NCBI RefSeq assembly: GCF_030053135.1
Contig: NZ_CP125651.1
Coordinates: forward strand, 186,001-250,000
DNA from: Rhizobium sp. BT04
Lineage (GTDB): Bacteria > Pseudomonadota > Alphaproteobacteria > Rhizobiales > Rhizobiaceae
Reading direction: 5' to 3'
Length of the DNA stretch: 64,000 bases
Shown piece by piece: positions 17,019 to 25,501 of the stretch. Numbering within the stretch: position 1 is the first letter of the stretch; the number at the start of each line of letters is the position of its first letter. The position numbers and the translations under genes are program-made. The notes beneath the pieces were generated by a model. It saw nothing but the letters and a program-made list of their open reading frames with translations. It had not been told where the DNA came from and ran no database searches.

Positions 17019-17969
17019 GTGAACCATCAGGTCTTGTCCCTGGTGCTGAGCCGATTGCTCATCGCCCTAATCACCCTGGTGATCGTCTCCTTCGCCGTCT
17101 TCTTCGCGACAACGCTGTTGCCCGGAGATACGGCGACTATCCTGCTCGGTCAGGCCGCCACGCCGGAAGCCGTCGAAGGCCTCCGCAAGGCAATGCATCT
17201 CGACGAGCCGGCCCTCTTCCGCTTCCTGCGCTGGGTCGTCGGGCTGCTGCAAGGCGACCTCGGCACGTCCTACGCCAACGAAATGCCGGTTACCGCGCTC
17301 ATTGCCGGCCGCTTCGTCAATACGCTGAAACTTGCCGGCGTCACCGCACTCTTTTCCGTGCCGATCGCGCTCACGCTTGGGATTACCTCGGCGATGCTGC
17401 GCGGTACATTCTACGACCGGATCGTCACGGTGATCACCATCGGCGTCATCTCTGTGCCGGAGTTCATGGTCGCGACCTCCGCCGCGCTGATCTTCGCCGT
17501 CTATCTGAAATGGCTGCCGGCGCTGTCCCTGGCCAATGAGGTCCATAGTCTGAGCGACATCTTGCGCGTCTATGCCATGCCGGTGATCACGCTGACCTTC
17601 GTCGTCTCGGCCCAGATGATCCGCATGACGCGGGCGGCTGTCATCGAGACGCTCAACACGCCCTATGTCGAGATGGCGTTGCTCAAGGGCGCTTCGCGGC
17701 CGCGCATCGTCTTTCGCCATGCACTGCCGAATGCGCTGGGCCCGATCGTCAACGCCGTCGCACTTTCGCTGTCCTATCTGCTTGGAGGCGTCATCATCGT
17801 CGAGACCATTTTCAACTATCCCGGCATCGCCAAGCTGATGCTGGATGGCGTAGCCACCCGCGACCTGCCGCTGATCCAGAGCTGCGCGATGATCTTCTGC
17901 CTTGGCTATCTGCTGCTGATCACCATCGCCGATATCATCGCCATCCTATCCAACCCGAGGCTCCGATGA
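17019..17969 (+). CDS. ABC transporter permease, DppB type
   Basis: 316 residues from a GTG with AAAGGGAGGC before it. Six hydrophobic segments; N-terminal segment ALITLVIVSFAVFFATTLLPG, and the binding-protein-dependent transport loop EMALLKGASRPRIVFRHALP near residue 215-235. Inner-membrane half of the channel; partners are the next gene (DppC type) and the fused ATPase. Stop overlaps the next start (ATGA). Confidence 0.88.
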   Translation: MNHQVLSLVLSRLLIALITLVIVSFAVFFATTLLPGDTATILLGQAATPEAVEGLRKAMHLDEPALFRFLRWVVGLLQGDLGTSYANEMPVTALIAGRFVNTLKLAGVTALFSVPIALTLGITSAMLRGTFYDRIVTVITIGVISVPEFMVATSAALIFAVYLKWLPALSLANEVHSLSDILRVYAMPVITLTFVVSAQMIRMTRAAVIETLNTPYVEMALLKGASRPRIVFRHALPNALGPIVNAVALSLSYLLGGVIIVETIFNYPGIAKLMLDGVATRDLPLIQSCAMIFCLGYLLLITIADIIAILSNPRLR

Positions 17970-18832
17970 CAATGACCAGTTCCGAGACCACGTCCGACCG
18001 GCTGTCCGGAACCCGGCTTGGCTACCGCTTCAACGTGGTCGGCGCGATCGGCCTGACCGTGATCCTTTCCTGGGCGCTCGTCGCGATCTTCGCGCCGTGG
18101 ATCATCCCCTACCCGGTCGGCGAGATCGTCGATCTCGATTATTTCGGCCCGATGAGCCGGGAACTCTGGCTCGGCTCCGATTATCTCGGCCGCGACATGC
18201 TCTCGCGCATCCTGATGGGCGCGCGTTATACGGTCGGCATCTCGCTGGCGGCGGTTACGATCGCCTGTTTCAGCGGCGTGGTGCTCGGCATGATCGCAGC
18301 GGTCGCCGGCGGCTGGCTGGACACGATCCTCAGCCGCTTCCTCGACGCCATGAATTCCATTCCGAGCAAGCTGTTCGGCCTGGTGGTCGTCGCTGCCGTC
18401 GGCTCCTCGGTGCCGGTTCTGATCCTGACGCTGTCGGTGATCTACATCCCCGGCGCCTACCGCTTCGCTCGGGCGCTCGCCGTCAATATCAATGCGATGG
18501 ATTTCATCACAGTCGCGCGCATCCGCGGCGAAAGCACCCTCTATCTCATTCGCTCGGAAATCCTGCCCAATATCGTCGGGCCGGTGCTTGCCGATCTCGG
18601 CATCCGCTTCGTCTTCATCGTTCTGCTGCTCTCCGGCCTTTCCTTCCTCGGCCTCGGCGTCCAGCCGCCCTATGCCGATTGGGGCGCGCTTGTGCGCGAA
18701 AACATCGGCGGCCTGCCGTTCGGTGCGCCGGCAGTGATGTTTCCCTCGCTTGCCATCGCCAGCCTGACGATCAGCATCAACCTGCTGATCGACAACCTGC
18801 CGCAGAAGATCCGCGACCGGAGTGCCTCATGA
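17966..18832 (+). CDS. ABC transporter permease, DppC type
   Basis: 288 residues. Conserved DppC elements: GSDYLGRDMLSRILMGARYT near residue 70-90, the EAA-type loop VARIRGESTLYLIRSEILPN, and the C-terminal LGLGVQPPYADWGALV. Overlaps the upstream permease and the downstream ATPase gene by 4 bases each, so all three are translationally coupled. Confidence 0.88.
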   Translation: MTMTSSETTSDRLSGTRLGYRFNVVGAIGLTVILSWALVAIFAPWIIPYPVGEIVDLDYFGPMSRELWLGSDYLGRDMLSRILMGARYTVGISLAAVTIACFSGVVLGMIAAVAGGWLDTILSRFLDAMNSIPSKLFGLVVVAAVGSSVPVLILTLSVIYIPGAYRFARALAVNINAMDFITVARIRGESTLYLIRSEILPNIVGPVLADLGIRFVFIVLLLSGLSFLGLGVQPPYADWGALVRENIGGLPFGAPAVMFPSLAIASLTISINLLIDNLPQKIRDRSAS

Positions 18833-20484
18833 GCAAATTCATCGAAATCCGTGACCTGAAGGTCGAGGCCACCACCGATTCCGGCCGGCGCGTCGAGATC
18901 ATCAAGGGTGTCAGCCTCGACGTTGCCGAGGGCGAGATCGTCGCGTTGATCGGCGAGAGCGGCTCGGGCAAGACAACCCTCGCCCTGACCCTGATGGGCC
19001 ATACCCGCGCGGGCTGTCGCATCTCCGGCGGCAGCGTTTCGGTCGGCGGCAAGGATATGGTCAGGCTCAGCGAAAAGCAGCGCGCCAAGGTGCGCGGCAC
19101 CGAAGTCGCCTATGTCCCGCAATCGGCGGCGGCCGCCTTCAACCCGGCCACATCGATCATGGACCAGGTGATCGAAGTCACCCGTATTCATCAACTGATG
19201 TCGCCGGACGAGGCGCGTGCCCGGGCCGTCGAGCTGTTCCGGGCGCTGTCGCTGCCGGAACCCGAGACGATCGGCAGCCGTTATCCGCACCAGGTTTCCG
19301 GCGGCCAGCTGCAGCGTCTGGCCGCCGCCATGGCGCTGATCGGCGACCCCACCCTCGTCATTTTCGACGAGCCGACAACGGCGCTCGACGTGACCACCCA
19401 GATCGAAGTGCTGCGCGCTTTCAAATCGGTCATGAAGAAGGGCGGCATATCGGGCGTCTACGTCTCGCACGACCTTGCCGTCGTCGCCCAGATCGCCGAC
19501 CGCATCGTCGTCTTGAAAGGCGGGGAGACCCAGGAAACCGGCACCACCGAAGAAATTCTCAACCATGCGAAGCACCCCTATACCCGGGAGCTGCTCGCAG
19601 CCTTCGAGCCGAAACTGCGCGCTGCAGCAGCCCCCATCGCGCGCGCGACGGCGCCGCTTCTGAAGATCGAAGATCTCGTCGCGGGTTACGGACAGCGACA
19701 GGCCGACGGCCTTCCGCTCGTTCGCGCGGTCGAGCACGTAAGCCTGAAGGTGGAGAAAGGCCGCAATCTCGGCATCATCGGAGAATCCGGTTGCGGCAAG
19801 TCGACGCTCGCCCGCACCATCGCCGGCATTCTGCCGGCCGCGGTCGGCAAGATCGTCTTCGATGGCACGGAACTGCGCCGCAGCGCCCGCGAGCGCTCGC
19901 GCGACCAATTGCGCGAGATGCAGATTGTCTTCCAATATGCCGATACCGCGCTCAACCCGGCAAAATCGGTGGAGGACATCCTCGCCAGGCCTCTGGTCTT
20001 TTACCACCGCATGGATCGACAAGCGCGAAATGCCCGGATCGATCAACTGCTCGACATGGTGCGCCTGCCCCGCAACCTGCGCCATCGCCGGCCGGGAGAG
20101 CTCTCGGGCGGGCAGAAGCAGCGCGTCAATTTCGCCCGGGCGTTGGCCGCCGATCCGAAGCTGATCCTCTGCGACGAGATCACCTCGGCGCTCGACACGG
20201 TGGTCGCCGCCGCGGTCATCGACCTGCTGAAGGAGCTGCAGCGGGAACTCGGCCTCTCCTACATCTTCATCAGCCACGATCTCTCGGTGGTGGAGGCGAT
20301 CTGCGACGAGATCGTCGTGATGTATGGAGGCCGAAAGGTCGAGGAAATCACGCCTTCGACGGTGAAGGCGCCGACGCATCCCTATTCGCAACTGCTCTTC
20401 TCGTCGGTGCCGACGCTCGATCCGGCCTGGCTCGACGGGCTTCAGCAGGATCCTGAGCTGGTGCGGGCCTATTGCCGGCAATGA
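18829..20484 (+). CDS. Fused double ATPase of the dipeptide-type ABC transporter (DppD-DppF fusion)
   Basis: 551 residues with two complete nucleotide-binding domains. First: Walker A GESGSGKTTLAL near 42-53, LSGGQ-type VSGGQLQRLAAAMAL, Walker B LVIFDEPTTALD. Second: GESGCGKSTLARTI near 320, LSGGQKQRVNFARAL, LILCDEITSALD. In most systems these are separate DppD and DppF proteins; here one chain supplies both sites. Note the second Walker B reads CDEITSALD, with Ile where Pro is usual. Start chosen at the ATG overlapping the permease stop. Confidence 0.88.
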   Translation: MSKFIEIRDLKVEATTDSGRRVEIIKGVSLDVAEGEIVALIGESGSGKTTLALTLMGHTRAGCRISGGSVSVGGKDMVRLSEKQRAKVRGTEVAYVPQSAAAAFNPATSIMDQVIEVTRIHQLMSPDEARARAVELFRALSLPEPETIGSRYPHQVSGGQLQRLAAAMALIGDPTLVIFDEPTTALDVTTQIEVLRAFKSVMKKGGISGVYVSHDLAVVAQIADRIVVLKGGETQETGTTEEILNHAKHPYTRELLAAFEPKLRAAAAPIARATAPLLKIEDLVAGYGQRQADGLPLVRAVEHVSLKVEKGRNLGIIGESGCGKSTLARTIAGILPAAVGKIVFDGTELRRSARERSRDQLREMQIVFQYADTALNPAKSVEDILARPLVFYHRMDRQARNARIDQLLDMVRLPRNLRHRRPGELSGGQKQRVNFARALAADPKLILCDEITSALDTVVAAAVIDLLKELQRELGLSYIFISHDLSVVEAICDEIVVMYGGRKVEEITPSTVKAPTHPYSQLLFSSVPTLDPAWLDGLQQDPELVRAYCRQ

Positions 20485-20611
20485 GGGCCGGCGTGGCGAT
20501 CACTTTCCGGCAAGCTTGCGCGGTCGTAACCCGGCCATTTTTCTGCAAGTCGCCTTCTGCCGCCGACTGATCTGCGGCAAAGGCGGGGCGCCAGATCCGC
20601 TAGACTAATGT

Positions 20612-20698
20612 ATGTCGCCTGGAACCGTGCAGCGGTTCCGGGATAACGACAGGCATCAAAACAAGAGTTAAAGCGCGTCATATGCGACGCGCTTAAAG
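20612..20698. repeat. RIME-like intergenic palindromic repeat, copy 2
   Basis: First palindrome contains GGAACC/GGTTCC (20621-20626, 20634-20639) inside TGTCG/CGACA; second is AGCGCGTC/GACGCGCT (20672-20679, 20686-20693) with a 6-base loop. Same block order as the copy at 13935-14040. It lies between the ATPase gene and the oxidase gene and could influence mRNA ends. Confidence 0.7.
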
Positions 20699-20718
20699 CC
20701 TGAAACGGAGACCCTGCC

Positions 20719-22044
20719 ATGCCCGCACCGCTCGATCGCGTCGACACCACGCCGGAGCTGCCGACTGCCGCCGATGCGGTGGTGATCGGCGGCGGCATCG
20801 TCGGCGTTTTCGCGGCCTATTATCTCACCCGGCGCGGATTGAAGGTCGCACTCCTCGAGAAAGGCTTGATCGGCGCAGAGCAGTCGAGCCGCAACTGGGG
20901 CTGGTGCCGCCAGCAGAACCGCGACGCCCGTGAACTGCCGATGTCGACGAGGAGCCTCGATCTGTGGGAGCGTTTCGCCGCAGAAACCGGGGAGGACACG
21001 GGCTTTCGTCGCTGCGGCCTGTTTTATCTCAGCAACAGCGACGAGGAACTGTCCGGCTGGGCACGCTGGCGCGATTTCGCCCGCTCGGTCGGCGTCACGA
21101 CGCATATGCTGAGTGGCGCAGAGGCAACCGAACGCGGGCGCGTCACCGGCACCTCGTGGAAAGGCGGGGTGTTTTCGCCGACCGACGGCACCGCCGATCC
21201 GGCACGTGCCGCGCCGGCCGTCGCGCGAGCGATCCTGAAGCTCGGGGGTACGGTGCATCAGTCCTGTGCGGCCCGCGGCCTCGACGTCGAAGGCGGCAGG
21301 CTCTCGGGCGTCGTCACGGAGCAAGGCACGATCCGTACAAAAATCGCGATCCTGGCCGGCGGCGCCTGGGCCTCCTCCTTCTGCCGCCAGCTCGGCATTC
21401 GATTTCCACAGGCGTCGATCCGTTCGTCGATCCTTTGCGTATCCCCGGGTGCGAACGGCCTGCCGGACGCACTCCACACATCCGCAGTCTCCGCGACGCG
21501 TCGCAGCGATGGCGGCTACACGCTGGCGATCAGCGGCCGCGGCCGGGTCGATCCCACCGCGCAGCAGGTCCGCTTCGCCCCACAATTCCTGCCGATGTTC
21601 GCCCGGCGATGGCGCAGTCTCGCACCCGGCGGGTTGGAGGGGTTCCGTTCCGGCCACGAGTCTCTGGCGCGCTGGCGGCTCGACAGGCCGACGCCGATGG
21701 AGCGCATGCGCATCCTCGACCCGGCGGTCGATGAGGCCACCATTGCGCTGACGCATGCGCGGGCGCTCGAGCTTCTGCCCGCCTTGAAGGAAACCAAGAT
21801 CGCCGCGGCCTGGGCGGGCTATATCGACAGCACGCCCGATGGCGTGCCGGGGATCGGTGAGATCGCCACGCTCCCCGGTTTCATCCTCGCCGCCGGTTTC
21901 AGCGGTCACGGCTTCGGCATCGGGCCGGGCGCCGGCCACCTGATCGCCGATATCGTCACCGCCGACGAGCCGATCGTCGATCCCAGGCCCTACCATCCCG
22001 ACCGCTTCGGAACATCCGCCTGGGGCAAAGTGGCCGATTTTTAA
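20719..22044 (+). CDS. FAD-dependent oxidoreductase, DAO (D-amino acid oxidase-like) family
   Basis: 441 residues. FAD-binding Rossmann motif ADAVVIGGGIVGVFAAYYLT at 17-36, followed by the characteristic EQSSRNWGWCRQQNRD near 55-70, and a C-terminal FAD-contact region AAGFSGHGFGIGPGAGHLIA. Family members oxidise the amino group of amino acids or opine-like secondary amines. No signal peptide, so cytoplasmic. It follows the dipeptide-type transporter on the same strand, so it probably oxidises the imported compound. Substrate unknown. Confidence 0.85.
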   Translation: MPAPLDRVDTTPELPTAADAVVIGGGIVGVFAAYYLTRRGLKVALLEKGLIGAEQSSRNWGWCRQQNRDARELPMSTRSLDLWERFAAETGEDTGFRRCGLFYLSNSDEELSGWARWRDFARSVGVTTHMLSGAEATERGRVTGTSWKGGVFSPTDGTADPARAAPAVARAILKLGGTVHQSCAARGLDVEGGRLSGVVTEQGTIRTKIAILAGGAWASSFCRQLGIRFPQASIRSSILCVSPGANGLPDALHTSAVSATRRSDGGYTLAISGRGRVDPTAQQVRFAPQFLPMFARRWRSLAPGGLEGFRSGHESLARWRLDRPTPMERMRILDPAVDEATIALTHARALELLPALKETKIAAAWAGYIDSTPDGVPGIGEIATLPGFILAAGFSGHGFGIGPGAGHLIADIVTADEPIVDPRPYHPDRFGTSAWGKVADF

Positions 22045-22186
22045 AGACGGCCCGGCGAAAGGACGCGTCACCGCAGTGCCGAAGGGCACTTGCTGCGCGC
22101 AACCCGCTTCAGACTGCCCATGGCAATTTATTGCGTGTCTCTGTCCGGCGCTCTCTTAGAGTGGCGATCGATTGACAGGGAAAGCC

Positions 22187-22474
22187 ATGACACCGTTGCA
22201 ACTGAAGCTGAAGCCAGAACGCCGCACGCTTGCCATAACCTGGGAAGGCGGCGACATCTCTCTCCTTCCCGCCTCCGAGCTCCGCCGGCGCAGCCGCGCC
22301 GCCCAGGCGGTGCGCGCCTCCCTCGATGGGCGCGAGACGCGCTTCGATGATGTCATGGTGACCGGCATCGAGCCGATCGGCTCCTATGCCGTCAGACTGG
22401 TTTTCTCGGACGGACATGATCGAGGGATCTATCCCTGGCAATACCTGCGCGAAATCGCGGATTCATTGGCTTGA
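22187..22474 (+). CDS. DUF971 family protein (gamma-butyrobetaine hydroxylase-like N-terminal domain)
   Basis: 95 residues from the ATG with ACAGGGAAAG before it. The DUF971 pattern is clear: LAITWEGGDISLLPASELRR near residue 15-34 and the C-terminal FSDGHDRGIYPWQYLREIA. The domain is found alone in bacteria, often near iron-sulfur proteins, and as the N-terminal part of gamma-butyrobetaine hydroxylase. Here it directly precedes the AprA-like flavoprotein by 10 bases, suggesting a part in cofactor or cluster handling for that enzyme. That role is inference. Confidence 0.82.
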   Translation: MTPLQLKLKPERRTLAITWEGGDISLLPASELRRRSRAAQAVRASLDGRETRFDDVMVTGIEPIGSYAVRLVFSDGHDRGIYPWQYLREIADSLA

Positions 22475-22484
22475 GGAATGATGC

Positions 22485-24221
22485 ATGGATAATTTTGTAG
22501 AAGGCCTGTCCGAGGTCGAGTGCGACGTGCTGGTGATCGGCGGCGGCACGGCAGGGCCGATGGCGGCGCTGAAGGCTAAGCAGCGCAATCCCAACCTGAA
22601 CGTCATCCTGCTCGAGAAGGCCAACGTCAAGCGCTCCGGCGCGATCTCCATGGGCATGGACGGGCTGAACAATGCCGTGGTTCCCGGCTATGCCACCCCG
22701 GAGCAGTACACCAAGGAAATCACCATCGCCAATGACGGCATCGTCGATCAGGCGCCGGTCTATAAATATGCGTCGCGATGCTACGAGATCATCGAGGAAC
22801 TGGATCGTTTCGGCATCCGCTTCCAGAAGAACGCCAATGGCGATTTCGACCTCAAGAAAGTGCATCACCTCGGCACCTATGTGCTGCCGATGCCGAATGG
22901 AGACACCGTTAAGAAGGCGCTTTATCGGCAGCTGCGCCGCGAGCGCATCCTGATCTCCAACCGCTATATGGCGACGCGATTGCTGACGGCTGGGGATGGC
23001 CGGATCGCCGGCGCGATCGCCGTCAACACGCGCTCGGCGGAATTTCTCGTCCTGCGCGCCAAGACCGTCATCCTCTGCATGGGCGCAGCGGGCCGGCTTG
23101 GATTGCCCCATTCGGGATATCTCTTCGGCACCTATGAAAACCCGACCAACTCAGGCGACGGCTATGCCATGGCCTATCACGCAGGGGCAGCGCTTGCGAA
23201 CCTCGAATGCTACCAGATCAACCCGCTGATCAAGGATTATAACGGCCCGGCCTGCGCCTACGTCGCCGGTCCGTTCGGCGCCTATACCGCCAACAGCGAA
23301 GGAAAGCGTTTTATCGAAAGCGACTATTGGTCGGGCCAGATGATGCAGGAATTCTACAACGAACTTCAGTCCGGCAAGGGACCGGTCTTCCTGAAACTCA
23401 ATCATCTGCATCACGATACGGTCGGCGAGATCGAGCAGATCCTGCATAAGGTCGAGCGCCCCTCGCGCGGGCGCTTCCACGAGGCACGCGGCACCGATTA
23501 CCGCGAGACGATGATCGAGATGCACATCTCCGAAATCGGTTTCTGTTCCGGCCACAGCGCCTCAGGCGTCTTCGTCGACGAATTCGCGCGCACCACGGTC
23601 GAGGGCCTCTATGCGGCGGGCGACATGGCGAATGTCCCGCACAACTACATGCTCGGCGCCTTTACCAACGGGGCGGTTGCCGGGGAGCATGCGGCCGAGG
23701 TCGCGGCGGAAACAGAGCTTCCCGATTATGACCGCGAGTTTGTCGCACGTGAGCGTGAACGTGTGCTGGCGCCGACGCGGCGCGACGACGGCATTCCGCC
23801 CAACCAGCTCGAATACAAGGCGCGCCGCCTGGTCAACGACTATCTGCAGCCGCCGAAAGTGACGGCCAAGATGCAGATCGGCCAGGCGCGGCTCAGCGAA
23901 GTCCGCGACGATCTCGAAACCGCGCTTGTCGCCCGCGACGCCCATGAACTGATGCGGGCGCTCGAAGTGTCCTCCATCCTCGACTGCGCCGAAATGGCCG
24001 CCCACGCCTCGCTTTTCCGCACCGAAAGCCGCTGGGGCCTCTACCACAATCGCGTCGATTACCCGGAGAAGGACGACGACAACTGGTTCTGTCACACGCT
24101 TCTCAGGAAGATCGACGGCCGCATGGTCTCGGAGAAGCGCAAGGTGGAGCCCTATGTCGTTCCGATCGAGACCGAAGAACGGACGGCCTACGACCGTCTG
24201 CGTGTTCAAAAGCAAGCCTGA
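22485..24221 (+). CDS. AprA-like flavoprotein (adenylylsulfate reductase alpha / fumarate reductase superfamily)
   Basis: 578 residues. FAD Rossmann fold CDVLVIGGGTAGPMAALKA at about 13-31, the flavin loop VKRSGAISMGMDGLNN at 46-61, a second FAD site GLYAAGDMANVPHNYMLGAF near 380-400, and the AprA-type tail RWGLYHNRVDYPEKDDDNW from residue 516. It is followed 12 bases later by an AprB-like ferredoxin, so the pair forms an AprBA-like complex. There is no ATP sulfurylase, Qmo or Dsr gene nearby, so canonical sulfate respiration or sulfite oxidation is unlikely. The true substrate is not known; the adjacent ABC importer with a sulfonate/nitrate-type permease suggests a small anion or organosulfur compound. 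Confidence 0.8.
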   Translation: MDNFVEGLSEVECDVLVIGGGTAGPMAALKAKQRNPNLNVILLEKANVKRSGAISMGMDGLNNAVVPGYATPEQYTKEITIANDGIVDQAPVYKYASRCYEIIEELDRFGIRFQKNANGDFDLKKVHHLGTYVLPMPNGDTVKKALYRQLRRERILISNRYMATRLLTAGDGRIAGAIAVNTRSAEFLVLRAKTVILCMGAAGRLGLPHSGYLFGTYENPTNSGDGYAMAYHAGAALANLECYQINPLIKDYNGPACAYVAGPFGAYTANSEGKRFIESDYWSGQMMQEFYNELQSGKGPVFLKLNHLHHDTVGEIEQILHKVERPSRGRFHEARGTDYRETMIEMHISEIGFCSGHSASGVFVDEFARTTVEGLYAAGDMANVPHNYMLGAFTNGAVAGEHAAEVAAETELPDYDREFVARERERVLAPTRRDDGIPPNQLEYKARRLVNDYLQPPKVTAKMQIGQARLSEVRDDLETALVARDAHELMRALEVSSILDCAEMAAHASLFRTESRWGLYHNRVDYPEKDDDNWFCHTLLRKIDGRMVSEKRKVEPYVVPIETEERTAYDRLRVQKQA

Positions 24222-24233
24222 CAGGAAGCACCC

Positions 24234-24467
24234 ATGCCTCTCGCCCTCTCCCCGAGCACAGTCCCCGTGATTGTCGATGACGCCAAATGCATCGCCGACA
24301 AGGGCTGCACGGTCTGTGTCGACGTCTGCCCGCTCGATGTCCTGCGCATCAGCGATCTCACCGGCAAGGCCTACATGAAATTCGACGAATGCTGGTACTG
24401 CATGCCCTGCGAAACCGACTGCCCGACCGGCGCCGTCACCGTCAACATTCCTTACCTGTTGCGCTGA
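24234..24467 (+). CDS. AprB-like 2[4Fe-4S] ferredoxin, short form
   Basis: 77 residues. Eight cluster cysteines are present: KCIADKGCTVCVDVCP and FDECWYCMPCETDCPTGA. The DECWYC...CPTGA half closely follows AprB, the electron-transfer subunit of adenylylsulfate reductase, but the roughly 70-residue C-terminal extension that clamps AprB to AprA is missing. It would carry electrons to or from the flavoprotein encoded just upstream. One base separates its stop from the HEAT-repeat gene. Confidence 0.85.
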   Translation: MPLALSPSTVPVIVDDAKCIADKGCTVCVDVCPLDVLRISDLTGKAYMKFDECWYCMPCETDCPTGAVTVNIPYLLR

Positions 24468-24468
24468 T

Positions 24469-25425
24469 ATGAGCATCTTTGAACCTTTCGAAGCCTTTGG
24501 CGACATAGAGGCCATCGCCGAACGCCTGCTCGATCCGGATGCCGCCATCCGCCGCCTTGCGGTGATCGAGCTTGCGGAAACCGCAAGTCCCGAGGCCCTG
24601 CCGCACCTGATTGGGGCGGCCGGCGATGCCAGCGGAGATGTCCGCCTCCAGGCGGCGATCGCGCTTGCCGAATTCGACGGCGCCGGTGCGGCGGGTGGCC
24701 TGGCGCGGCTGGTCGTCGACGACGATCCATCGGTCGCGCAGGCTGCGGCCGACGGCCTGGCGGAGCTGAAAAACCAGGAGGCGGGCGGCAACTTGCTGCC
24801 GCTGCTGGACCATGCGAGCGCCTTCGTGCGGGCAGCGGCATTTCGCGGATTGAAGGGGCTGCGGCTGCAGGATGCACTCGGCCCCGCCCTCATTGCGCTC
24901 CGCGACGCGGACGCGTCTGTGCGAGTGCAGGCGCTCGGCACGATCGCCTATCTCAAGCTCGACTCGACGCTCCCCTCTCTCATCGCGGCCACGCGCGACG
25001 AGAACATCGAAGTGCGCGCCGCAGCGGTCAATGCGTTGACGTTCACGACGCAATCGGCCGCGGCGGAAGCCGTGGCTGCGGCTCTTGGCGATGCGAACTG
25101 GCAAGTCCGGGCGGCGGCGGCGGAATCGCTCGGCCGCATCGGCCACGCCTCGGCGGTCGAAGCGCTCGGCAAGGCGCTTTCCGATGAATATTGGCAGGTG
25201 CAGCAGAAATCGCTCAATGCCCTCGGCAAGCTGAAGGCGGACGCCGCCCTGCTCCGGATCACCCTTCTGCTCGAAAGCGACATGCCCACCTTGCGCAAGG
25301 AAGCGGCAGCCGCCCTTGGCGAGATCGGCAATCCCCAGGCCAGGGAAGCGCTGGCCGCGCATATTGACGATCCCGATCCCGATGTGCGCAAGACCGTCCG
25401 CTGGGCGCTGACCCGCCTGGGTTAG
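24469..25425 (+). CDS. HEAT-repeat protein
   Basis: 318 residues made of about nine or ten HEAT/PBS-lyase-type repeats of 30-31 residues (for example DASVRVQALGTIAYLKL and NWQVRAAAAESLGRIGHAS). No catalytic motif. Such solenoids act as scaffolds or chaperones, and in phycobiliprotein lyases help load a cofactor. Its start lies one base after the ferredoxin stop, so it belongs to the AprBA-like unit and may assemble or dock the complex. That role is inferred from position only. Confidence 0.85.
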   Translation: MSIFEPFEAFGDIEAIAERLLDPDAAIRRLAVIELAETASPEALPHLIGAAGDASGDVRLQAAIALAEFDGAGAAGGLARLVVDDDPSVAQAAADGLAELKNQEAGGNLLPLLDHASAFVRAAAFRGLKGLRLQDALGPALIALRDADASVRVQALGTIAYLKLDSTLPSLIAATRDENIEVRAAAVNALTFTTQSAAAEAVAAALGDANWQVRAAAAESLGRIGHASAVEALGKALSDEYWQVQQKSLNALGKLKADAALLRITLLLESDMPTLRKEAAAALGEIGNPQAREALAAHIDDPDPDVRKTVRWALTRLG

Positions 25426-25501
25426 GAAACCGCATTAGAGCAATTCCAGGGATAGAGCGGCTCGGCGTCTCCGTTAAAAGCTGAACCGCCTTAAGCGGCG
25501 C

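Noticed and set aside
18097..18828. N-terminal extension of the fused ATPase overlapping the DppC-type permease
   Set aside because: The extension is out of frame with the permease and Arg-rich; the ATG at 18829 overlaps the permease stop as expected for coupled genes.
18670..20481. About 600-codon open frame antisense to the fused ATPase gene
   Set aside because: Shadow frame of a gene with two complete ABC domains; no ribosome-binding site or family match.
20668..22089. About 470-codon open frame antisense to the DAO-family oxidase
   Set aside because: No recognisable domain; the sense frame has clear FAD motifs.
22485..24467. Canonical dissimilatory adenylylsulfate reductase (aprBA)
   Set aside because: AprB is shortened, sat, qmo and dsr genes are absent, and the context is an uptake operon; only AprBA-like is justified.
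25426..25501. Possible short palindromic repeat (GAGCAATTCCAGG type) between the HEAT-repeat and Crp/Fnr genes
   Set aside because: The opening resembles a common rhizobial intergenic repeat, but only part of it is visible and no clear second arm pairs with it.
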